7,602 nucleotides of DNA from Gammaproteobacteria bacterium (lineage in GTDB: Bacteria; Pseudomonadota; Gammaproteobacteria; PS1; Pseudothioglobaceae): the NCBI GenBank assembly GCA_003489145.1, contig DNJI01000076.1, positions 1-7,602 of the forward strand, given 5' to 3'. Position numbers and translations under genes: made by a program. Position 1 is the first letter of the stretch. The number at the start of each line of letters is the position of its first letter. Positions 1 through 6,216 of this stretch are shown here, one piece after another. A model generated the notes under the pieces. The model worked only from the letters and a program-made list of their open reading frames with translations, was not told where the DNA came from and did no database searches.

Positions 1-150
1 TTTGAAAATTTTACGAATTAACTAAATTTGATTAATTAAACACCTAATAAATACGTTTTTTTCCAGCGATTGATTTTATTACGCCAAATCAAAAAAATAA
101 CTCTACACTACCGCTACTAGAACAAAAAAACATTATTGGCATATCTACCA
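1..150. other. AT-rich intergenic stretch, no gene seen
   Basis: No coding region is supported here. All three plus frames meet a stop by position 25 (3-5, 19-21, 23-25), and all three minus frames meet one between 11 and 24. At most the last few codons of a plus-strand gene lying to the left could be present. A weak AT-rich inverted repeat (arms 70-76 and 86-92, loop 9) lacks a T-tract and is not a convincing terminator. A run of seven T at 56-62 has no GC-rich stem before it. Confidence 0.6.
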
Positions 151-151
151 A

Positions 152-179
152 TTTAGTATTTTTTTAATTACTATATAAT
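152..179 (+). promoter_or_regulatory. Putative sigma-70-type promoter of the DsrE-like gene
   Basis: A perfect TATAAT lies at 174-179. The best -35 candidate at a suitable distance is TTTAGT at 152-157, with a 16 bp spacer; it matches the consensus at only three of six positions. A better -35-like hexamer (TTGGCA, 136-141) is 32 bp away from the -10 and cannot pair with it. Transcription would start at about 186, giving a leader of roughly 50 nt before the ATG at 235. The -10 is convincing and the -35 is weak. The region is very AT-rich, so chance matches to TATAAT are not rare. Confidence 0.5.
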
Positions 180-188
180 TCGTAACTG

Positions 189-204
189 TTAAACATACGT
201 TTAA
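189..204 (+). repeat. Short inverted repeat in the leader of the DsrE-like gene
   Basis: TTAAAC (189-194) and GTTTAA (199-204) are perfect inverted arms around the 4-nt loop ATAC. The repeat lies directly downstream of the predicted transcription start, so it could be an operator for a dimeric regulator or a small hairpin at the 5' end of the mRNA. With six mostly A/T pairs the hairpin would be weak, and a chance palindrome in AT-rich DNA is possible. Confidence 0.3.
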
Positions 205-222
205 TAAAAAAATAATTAAATC

Positions 223-227
223 AGGAG
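223..227 (+). promoter_or_regulatory. Shine-Dalgarno site of the DsrE-like gene
   Basis: AGGAG lies 7 nt before the ATG at 235. This is near-ideal spacing and fixes the start codon. Initiation is expected to be efficient. Confidence 0.85.
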
Positions 228-234
228 AAAACAC

Positions 235-648
235 ATGAAAAAGATACTATTAAGCATTGTAACACTCGCATTGCTCACACTAAATGCACACGCAGCCAAT
301 CCAAAATTCGTCATTCAAATTAGTACAGATGATGCAAGAACGCAAAAAATCGTACTTAACAATGCAGCCAATTTACAAAAGTATTATGGTGCAGATAAAG
401 TAGACGTTGAGATTGTGGCTTACGGCCCAGGCTTGGGCATTCTTACCACGGGCAATAAAAATGCCAGTCGTGTTGAAAAGATGGCCATGAGTGAGATTAA
501 ATTCAGCGCTTGTCAAAATACCATGAATGGCTTTAAGAAAAAGAAGGGTCATTTCCCAGCACTAACAGATGGTGTGAGCATCACGCCTTCTGGCGTAGTC
601 CGCATTGGTGAACTACAGCAACAAGGCTATTCTTACATTCGACCTTAG
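235..648 (+). CDS. Periplasmic DsrE/DsrF-family (COG1416-like) protein
   Basis: This is a 137-residue protein with a clear Sec signal peptide. It has lysines at 2-3, a hydrophobic core at about 4-16, and an AHA cleavage motif ending at residue 20, so the mature protein of about 117 residues should be exported. The mature part has the pattern of secreted DsrE/DsrF-like proteins: a first beta strand (KFVIQIS, 24-30), a helix rich in N and A (41-50), VEIVAYGPGL (58-67), a cysteine motif FSACQNTM (90-97), and the C-terminal GYSYIRP. Cys93 is the only cysteine and sits where intracellular DsrE-type proteins carry their sulfur-binding cysteine. Cytoplasmic relatives take part in sulfur relay (DsrEFH, TusBCD). 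The exported branch has no firmly established role, so a sulfur-related function is inference. The gene is monocistronic, with its own promoter, ribosome site and terminator. The family assignment is firm and the function is open. Confidence 0.85.
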   Translation: MKKILLSIVTLALLTLNAHAANPKFVIQISTDDARTQKIVLNNAANLQKYYGADKVDVEIVAYGPGLGILTTGNKNASRVEKMAMSEIKFSACQNTMNGFKKKKGHFPALTDGVSITPSGVVRIGELQQQGYSYIRP

Positions 649-665
649 GCTTAAAATTTTCCAAT

Positions 666-692
666 AAAAAAGGCGCTTTAAGCGCCTTTTTT
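666..692. terminator. Bidirectional rho-independent terminator
   Basis: The stem GGCGCTT/AAGCGCC (672-678 and 680-686) is flanked by six A on the left (666-671) and six T on the right (687-692), so the element works equally well read from either strand. In practice the hairpin would be GGCGC/GCGCC or GGCGCT/AGCGCC with a small loop. It lies 17 nt after the stop of the plus-strand DsrE-like gene and 10 nt after the stop of minus-strand lon. It therefore ends both convergent transcripts. Confidence 0.93.
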
Positions 693-702
693 ATTATCTT
701 TA

Positions 703-3039
703 TTATTTCTCTAAAGCGATGTCTAGTACCTCGTCAATCCACTTAACTTTGATGACGTTTAATTCGCCTTTGATTTTGTCAGGCACTTCAGAAAGTTCAC
801 GCTCGTTATCATCAGGGATAATCACGGTTTTAATGCCGCCACGAAGTGCAGCCAGCATTTTCTCTTTGAGGCCACCAATCGGTGTAATTTCACCACGCAA
901 GGTAATTTCACCGGTCATGGCCACATCGGCTTTTACTTTACGACCTGTGAGTACGGAGACTAATGCAGTGCACATTGCTGCACCCGCACTTGGGCCATCT
1001 TTTGGCGTAGAGCCATCAGGAACGTGAATATGAATATCTAGCTTCTCTTGAAAATCATCAGCAATGTCCAATTCTTTTGCTCGCGTACGCACAACACTCA
1101 TGGCTGCTTGGATCGACTCTTTCATCACATCGCCCAGCTGACCGGTGTAATTAAGCTTGCCTTTGCCTTTGTAAGCAGTGGCTTCAATGGTAAGTAAATC
1201 ACCGCCAACCGATGTCCATGCCAAGCCGGTTACTTCACCCACTTGATTGTGCTCTTCTGCCAATCCGTAGCGGAATTTTTTAACCCCTAAATATTTTGAC
1301 AAACTTTTAGCGTTGATAATCGCTCTACTTTTACGTTTTTTAAGCACCACTTCCTTCACCACTTTACGGCAAATCGTACTAATAGTTCGACTCAAACTAC
1401 GAACACCGGCCTCACGTGTGTAATAACGAATAATATCTAAAATAGCTGAATCTTTAAAATCAATCTCGCTGGATTTAACACCATTATTACTCATGGCTTT
1501 TGCCACTAAATGACGCTTAGCAATTTGCACTTTTTCATCTTCGGTGTAACCTGATAATTCAATAATCTCCATACGATCTAACAATGGCTGCGGCAAATCA
1601 AGTGAGTTGGCTGTCGCCACAAACATTACTTGAGAAAGGTCATAATCAACTTCTAGATAATGATCATTAAAGGTGTGGTTCTGCTCAGGATCTAACACTT
1701 CCAACATGGCTGAAGAAGGATCACCTCGGTAATCACTGGCCATCTTTTCGATTTCATCTAGCAAAAACAAAGGGTTCTTAACCTTAACTTTTTGCATTTT
1801 TTGCACAATAGACCCAGGCATTGCACCAATGTAAGTGCGTCTATGACCACGAATTTCAGCCTCATCACGCACACCGCCTAAGGCCATGCGCACATACTTA
1901 CGATTAACCGCTTTGGCAATCGACTCACCCAGTGAGGTTTTACCCACACCAGGAGGGCCAACAAGGCACAAAATATTGGCTTTATTGTGGGTGACACGTG
2001 TTTGTACAGCCAAGTGCTCTAAAATGCGCTCCTTGACTTTATTTAAACCATAATGATCACCATCTAAAATCTTTTGTGCTTTCTTAAGGTCCTTGTTAAT
2101 AATGGTTTTTTTCTTCCATGGCACATCGCATAAATTTTCAATATAGGTGCGAATAATAGAAGCATCCGAGGATTGAGAAGACATGCGAGAAAGTTTCTTC
2201 AACTCAGATTCTGCTTTGGCTTTAACAGCTTTAGGCATTTTTGCTTTGTTGATACTTACTTGTAAATCCTCAATTTCATTTTCTTCTTCAGCCTGACCCA
2301 ATTCTTTTTGAATCGACTTCATCTGCTCATTCAAGTAGTAGTCTTTCTGATTAGACTCCATTTGCTTGCGCACACGAGATTGAATTTTCTTTTCGGCACT
2401 GAGTACATCGATCTCACCTTGAATAACCGCTAAGACTTTATCCAGCCTATCTTTGGCATGATCACCCTCAAGTAAGGATTGTTTTTCATTAAGCTTAAGG
2501 TTTAAATTGGCAATAATAACGTCACTAAAACGCTCAACATCGGAAATATCCTGCAATACTTTAAGCACTTCTTCAGGTATTTTTTTATTAAGCTTGATGT
2601 AGGTTTCAAAACTATCTAACGCCAGACGCATCATTGCTTTGACTTCAATGCTTTCATTAGACTCTAGGTTAAACTCACTAACCGAAACTTCGGTGTAGTC
2701 TTCTGCTTCAAAAAATTGATTAATTTTTGCGCGCTTAACACCCTCAACCAAAACTTTGATTGTGCCATCGGGTAGTTTTAACATTTGTAAAATAGTTGCT
2801 AATGTGCCTACTTGGTGTAAATCATCATTACCAGGGTTTTCAGTTTTTTCATCTTTTTGCGCCACTAAGAAGATGTATTTATTGGTGCCCATTGCTTGAG
2901 TGATTGCGCTAACAGAGGATTTTCTGCCGACAAAAAGTGGCATTACTGTGTGTGGAAAAACCACCACATCACGCAAGGGTAATAAAGGCACTCTTTCTTG
3001 GGTTAGATCAATTACTTCTGTTGTGGCTTCTGTTCCCAT
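703..3039 (-). CDS. lon: ATP-dependent protease Lon (LonA type)
   Basis: Lon is a cytoplasmic hexameric AAA+ serine protease that degrades misfolded proteins and selected regulators. At 778 residues it is close to E. coli Lon (784). Domains in order are the N-terminal substrate-binding domain (about 15-210, with PLLPLRDVVVFPH at 18-30), a coiled helical region (about 210-310), the AAA+ module with Walker A GPPGVGKT (361-368), Walker B LFLLDEIEKM (424-433) and sensor-2 Arg547, and the protease domain (about 595-778). The catalytic dyad is intact: Ser684 in KDGPSAG and Lys727 in GGLKEKM, 43 residues apart as in E. coli. The ATG is fixed by an in-frame TGA three codons upstream. The start overlaps the end of hflX by 28 nt, so lon is the last gene of the tig-clpP-clpX-hflX series and is probably co-transcribed and translationally coupled. 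The bidirectional terminator follows 10 nt after the stop. Confidence 0.98.
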   Translation of the reverse strand: MGTEATTEVIDLTQERVPLLPLRDVVVFPHTVMPLFVGRKSSVSAITQAMGTNKYIFLVAQKDEKTENPGNDDLHQVGTLATILQMLKLPDGTIKVLVEGVKRAKINQFFEAEDYTEVSVSEFNLESNESIEVKAMMRLALDSFETYIKLNKKIPEEVLKVLQDISDVERFSDVIIANLNLKLNEKQSLLEGDHAKDRLDKVLAVIQGEIDVLSAEKKIQSRVRKQMESNQKDYYLNEQMKSIQKELGQAEEENEIEDLQVSINKAKMPKAVKAKAESELKKLSRMSSQSSDASIIRTYIENLCDVPWKKKTIINKDLKKAQKILDGDHYGLNKVKERILEHLAVQTRVTHNKANILCLVGPPGVGKTSLGESIAKAVNRKYVRMALGGVRDEAEIRGHRRTYIGAMPGSIVQKMQKVKVKNPLFLLDEIEKMASDYRGDPSSAMLEVLDPEQNHTFNDHYLEVDYDLSQVMFVATANSLDLPQPLLDRMEIIELSGYTEDEKVQIAKRHLVAKAMSNNGVKSSEIDFKDSAILDIIRYYTREAGVRSLSRTISTICRKVVKEVVLKKRKSRAIINAKSLSKYLGVKKFRYGLAEEHNQVGEVTGLAWTSVGGDLLTIEATAYKGKGKLNYTGQLGDVMKESIQAAMSVVRTRAKELDIADDFQEKLDIHIHVPDGSTPKDGPSAGAAMCTALVSVLTGRKVKADVAMTGEITLRGEITPIGGLKEKMLAALRGGIKTVIIPDDNERELSEVPDKIKGELNVIKVKWIDEVLDIALEK

Positions 3040-4328
3040 AGCAATTCAACACCTTGTTTGTTTAATAATTTAGATAGATAGTGGTTTGTCACGTTAATTT
3101 CAAGTACCCAAGCACCAAAATCATCCACCTTTTCATTGTGGATATAACCAATATTGTGGATTTCACTACGAATATAAGCCGATTGTACATCCAGTTGTAT
3201 TTTGGCACGTGTCATCATACCACTAAGCTGTTCTGCCAATGCTTGATAAAGAAAATCAATGCCCGAACCTGCTTGTGCTGAGATCCATACACGATAAATT
3301 CTACCGTCTTTATCGCGATCCATCCTTGGCTTAAAATCGGCCAAACAATCAATCTTATTCATCACTAAAATAGTGGGGATTTTGTCGGCGCCAATTTCCA
3401 AAATAATATCTTCTACTTGACCAATTTTTTCAATATTGTATTCGTCAGATGCATCCACAATATGTAGTAACACGTCAGAGCGTTTTGTTTCCTCTAGCGT
3501 AGATTTAAAAGCATCAACAAGGTCATGAGGTAAGTCTTGAATAAAACCTACTGTATCGGCAATAACAGCCTCACCTGAGGCTGGTAATATCACACGTCGA
3601 ATGGTTGAATCTAGTGTGGCAAAGAGTTGGTCATGTGCAAACACACCCGCATCAGTCAGCGTGTTAAATAAAGTCGACTTTCCAGCATTGGTATAACCCG
3701 CCAATGCAATCATTGGCAGTTCATTTTTAACTCGTGATTTTCGGCCTAAATCACGCTGTTTATGCACCTTGTCCAATCGTTTGGTAATATTTTTAATGCG
3801 TACAGCGATCAATCGCTTGTCTGTTTCTAGTTGCGTCTCACCCGGCCCACGCATACCAATACCACCTTTTTGGCGTTCTAGATGCGTCCAACCACGTACT
3901 AATCGAGTTGATAGATGGCGAAGTTGAGCCAATTCAACTTGCAGCTTGCCTTCAAAAGAATTTGCTCGCAATGCAAAAATATCAAGGATAAGACCAGTAC
4001 GATCCATCACCTGGCATTCTAATGTTTTTTCAAGGTTGCGCTCTTGAGAGGGGGATAACTCTGGCGAAAAGATAACTAAATCAAGCTCAAGCTCTTTAAC
4101 CATCTGTGCAATTTCATCAACCTTACCTGTGCCAATATAATATTGAGCTTTGGCCGAATTTCGATTAACTTGAATAGCTTCAACAATATCTAAGCCTGAC
4201 GATTCGGCTAATTCTCTAAATTCAGATTTGGCATTGTGAATATTGCGCGTTGAAGGCAGTTCAACATAAACCAACAAGGTTCTCTCGCCCTGCCCTACGG
4301 CGTCTTTTTGACGATCAAATAATTCCAA
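3012..4328 (-). CDS. hflX: GTPase HflX, ribosome-splitting factor
   Basis: HflX binds the 50S subunit and, with GTP, separates stalled or heat-damaged 70S ribosomes. At 438 residues it is near the E. coli length (426). The N-terminal HflX domain (about 15-120) leads to a helical linker with the signature GGIGMRGPGETQLETDKR (155-172). The G domain follows, with G1 GYTNAGKS (211-218), the switch I Thr238, G3 DTVGF (258-262), G4 NKID (324-327) and G5 SAQAG (350-354), then a C-terminal domain (about 375-435). The start is TTG at 4328-4326, because an in-frame TAA lies two codons upstream and the conserved FDR near the N-terminus (residues 4-6) needs this start. I see no Shine-Dalgarno sequence in the 21-nt gap after clpX, so coupling to clpX translation is likely. 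Its 3' end overlaps lon. Its position in a clp-lon operon differs from the hfq-hflX-hflKC arrangement of E. coli. Confidence 0.96.
   Translation of the reverse strand: MELFDRQKDAVGQGERTLLVYVELPSTRNIHNAKSEFRELAESSGLDIVEAIQVNRNSAKAQYYIGTGKVDEIAQMVKELELDLVIFSPELSPSQERNLEKTLECQVMDRTGLILDIFALRANSFEGKLQVELAQLRHLSTRLVRGWTHLERQKGGIGMRGPGETQLETDKRLIAVRIKNITKRLDKVHKQRDLGRKSRVKNELPMIALAGYTNAGKSTLFNTLTDAGVFAHDQLFATLDSTIRRVILPASGEAVIADTVGFIQDLPHDLVDAFKSTLEETKRSDVLLHIVDASDEYNIEKIGQVEDIILEIGADKIPTILVMNKIDCLADFKPRMDRDKDGRIYRVWISAQAGSGIDFLYQALAEQLSGMMTRAKIQLDVQSAYIRSEIHNIGYIHNEKVDDFGAWVLEINVTNHYLSKLLNKQGVELLWEQKPQQK
3050..3055 (-). promoter_or_regulatory. Shine-Dalgarno-like site for lon inside hflX
   Basis: On the minus strand this reads AAGGTG, one mismatch from AAGGAG, 10 nt before the lon ATG and within the last codons of hflX. 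It supports the start at 3039. Lon can probably recruit ribosomes itself as well as receive those finishing hflX. Confidence 0.6.
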
Positions 4329-4349
4329 TTTTTATCTAGACCGGACTAT

Positions 4350-5606
4350 TTAACTGGCTTTTTTAGATTTCTTGGCCGAACGGTACACCATTAACGGCGC
4401 TTTCTTCTTCTCAACCACAGCTCTGTCGATTACCACTTCATTGACATCGTCTAATGACGGCAATTCAAACATTGTATCTAATAACAAATCTTCTAAAATA
4501 GAACGTAAACCTCGAGCACCTGTTTTGCGTTTAATAGCCAGCTTGGCAATTTCTGATAAGGCTGTTTTTCTAAAAGTTAACTTAACACCTTCCATTAAAA
4601 ACACTTCTTGGAATTGCTTAACCACTGAATTTTTAGGCTTTGTTAAAATTTGGATTAACGCGTCTTCATCAAGCTCACTCAATGCTGTTTGTACTGGTAA
4701 ACGGCCCACCAATTCAGGAATAAGGCCATACTTGATTAAGTCTTCTGGTTCAATCAAGTCAAACAGATCTGTTAACGTTTTCTCTGTATTAAGGTCTTTC
4801 ACATCAGCAGAAAAACCAATACCAGTCGCCTTTTCAACCCTTCTCCCGATGATCTTATCTAAACCACCAAACGCACCACCACAAATAAATAAAATCTTTG
4901 AGGTGTCTACATCGATGGTTTCTTGATTAGGGTGCTTACGCCCACCTTGAGGTGGTACTGAAGCCACTGTGCCTTCAATCAGCTTAAGCATGGCTTGCTG
5001 TACGCCTTCACCCGAAACATCACGGGTAATAGAAGGAGAATCTGAACGGCGCGAAATTTTATCAATTTCATCAATAAAGATGATGCCACGCTCTGCGCGA
5101 TCTGCATCAAAATCACACTTGGATAATAAGCTTTTAATCACATTTTCAACATCATCACCCACATAACCTGCTTCAGTTAATGTGGTTGCATCTGCTACTG
5201 TGAATGGCACATCTAAAATACGGGCCAAGGTCTGTGCTAATAATGTTTTTCCTGAGCCGGTAGGGCCAATCATCAAAATATTGGACTTATCTAACTCAAC
5301 ATCGTTGGAAATGTAACCGCTTTGTAGACGCTTGTAATGGTTATAAACTGCAACAGAAAGCACCTTCTTGGCGTGGTCTTGACCAATCACGTAATCGTTT
5401 AAAAAATGCAATAACTCTTTAGGCGTGTAATCCCACTCTTGATGAGTATCTGTAATTTCTTTAAGTGCTTGTTCTTGTATTAAATCATGACATGATTCAA
5501 TACATTCGTTACAAATGTAAACACCTGGGCCTGCAATTAAGCGATCGACCTCAGCCTTGGCTTTGCCACAAAACGAACAATTTAATTCTTCAATATCTGC
5601 TGCCAT
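4350..5606 (-). CDS. clpX: ATP-dependent Clp protease ATP-binding subunit ClpX
   Basis: ClpX is the hexameric AAA+ unfoldase that recognises substrates and threads them into ClpP. The 418 residues compare with 424 in E. coli. The N-terminal zinc-binding domain has the four ligands Cys10, Cys13, Cys32 and Cys35. The AAA+ module has Walker A GPTGSGKT (114-121), pore loop 1 GYVG (147-150), Walker B IIFIDEID (175-182), pore loop 2 around VSGEGVQQ (198-204), the RKH loop (223-225), the arginine-finger box GLIPELVGR (294-302) and sensor 2 GARGLRS (363-369). The ClpP-docking loop IGF is intact (263-265), so it should engage the neighbouring ClpP. The start is fixed by a strong AAGGAG 9 nt upstream, which overlaps the clpP stop. 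The gap to clpP is 13 nt. The C-terminus is lysine-rich (AKKSKKAS). Confidence 0.98.
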   Translation of the reverse strand: MAADIEELNCSFCGKAKAEVDRLIAGPGVYICNECIESCHDLIQEQALKEITDTHQEWDYTPKELLHFLNDYVIGQDHAKKVLSVAVYNHYKRLQSGYISNDVELDKSNILMIGPTGSGKTLLAQTLARILDVPFTVADATTLTEAGYVGDDVENVIKSLLSKCDFDADRAERGIIFIDEIDKISRRSDSPSITRDVSGEGVQQAMLKLIEGTVASVPPQGGRKHPNQETIDVDTSKILFICGGAFGGLDKIIGRRVEKATGIGFSADVKDLNTEKTLTDLFDLIEPEDLIKYGLIPELVGRLPVQTALSELDEDALIQILTKPKNSVVKQFQEVFLMEGVKLTFRKTALSEIAKLAIKRKTGARGLRSILEDLLLDTMFELPSLDDVNEVVIDRAVVEKKKAPLMVYRSAKKSKKAS

Positions 5607-5615
5607 AGACTAAAA

Positions 5616-5621
5616 CTCCTT
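5616..5621 (-). promoter_or_regulatory. Strong Shine-Dalgarno site of clpX
   Basis: AAGGAG on the minus strand lies 9 nt before the clpX ATG (5606). It overlaps the TAA stop of clpP (5622-5620), so ribosomes finishing clpP are positioned to start clpX. It is the clearest ribosome site among the five minus-strand genes. Confidence 0.85.
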
Positions 5622-6216
5622 AGCGTTTTGTAAGTACCTTATCAATTAAGCCGTATTCTGCTGACTTAGAAGCTGACATAAAGTTATCCCTATCAGTGTC
5701 TTTTTGAATAGAGGCAATACTTTTTCCTGTGTGCTTTTTCAAGATATTGTTAAGTTTTTCTCTAACCGTTAAGATCTCTTTAGCATGGATATCAATATCA
5801 CTGGCTTGACCTGAAAAACCACCCAAAGGTTGGTGAATCATCATTCTCGCATGTGGCAAGGCAAAACGTTTACCTTCAGCACCAGCAGTTAATAGTAACG
5901 CACCCATGCTCGCTGCTTGACCAATACATAAAGTAGAGACATCTGGCTTAATAAACTGCATAGTGTCATAAATAGCCAAACCTGCAGAAACCGACCCACC
6001 TGGTGAATTAATATACAAGTGAATGTCTTTATCTGGGTTTTCAGATTCTAAAAATAACAATTGAGCTACAATCACATTAGCCATGTAATCTTCAACAGGA
6101 CCTACTAAGAAAATAACACGTTCTTTTAAAAGGCGCGAATAAATATCATAAGCGCGTTCGCCTCGGGCAGATTGCTCCACCACCATTGGGATTTGATTTA
6201 AGTTTTGAATTGTCAT
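5620..6216 (-). CDS. clpP: ATP-dependent Clp protease proteolytic subunit ClpP
   Basis: ClpP forms a 14-subunit serine-protease barrel that degrades proteins fed in by ClpX (or ClpA). The 198 residues include a complete catalytic triad: Ser103 in GQAASMGA, His128 in MMIHQP and Asp177 in DTDRDNFM. The S-H and H-D spacings (25 and 49) equal those of E. coli ClpP. The oligomer-forming motif YINSPGGSV is at 68-76. The N-terminus is short. Aligning IPMVVEQ (9-15) with VPMVIEQ of E. coli leaves only about six residues before the mature start, against 14 in E. coli, so any propeptide is minimal. The ATG directly abuts the tig stop (TAAATG) and no good Shine-Dalgarno lies at normal spacing; AGGAAG is 17 nt away. 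This points to translational coupling with tig. clpX follows 13 nt later. Confidence 0.98.
   Translation of the reverse strand: MTIQNLNQIPMVVEQSARGERAYDIYSRLLKERVIFLVGPVEDYMANVIVAQLLFLESENPDKDIHLYINSPGGSVSAGLAIYDTMQFIKPDVSTLCIGQAASMGALLLTAGAEGKRFALPHARMMIHQPLGGFSGQASDIDIHAKEILTVREKLNNILKKHTGKSIASIQKDTDRDNFMSASKSAEYGLIDKVLTKR

Noticed and set aside
70..92. Inverted repeat TTGATTT/AAATCAA considered as a terminator
   Set aside because: The stem is seven mostly A/T pairs with a 9-nt loop, and no T-tract follows on either strand.
136..141. TTGGCA considered as the -35 of the DsrE-like gene
   Set aside because: It lies 32 bp from the TATAAT, and no acceptable -10 sits 16-18 bp downstream of it.
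719..1027. Plus-strand open frame of 102 codons
   Set aside because: It is antisense to the Lon protease domain, which contains the catalytic Ser684 and Lys727. Serine-rich shadow composition and no ribosome site.
3081..3281. Plus-strand open frame of 66 codons
   Set aside because: It is antisense to the C-terminal domain of HflX, with no motif and no start signals.
4372..4926. Plus-strand open frame of 184 codons
   Set aside because: It lies antisense to clpX, is rich in S, T, N and K as expected from reading that gene's complement, and shows no domain. ClpX on the other strand is unmistakable.
4969..5166. Plus-strand open frame of 65 codons
   Set aside because: It is antisense to the ClpX Walker B region, with serine-rich shadow composition.
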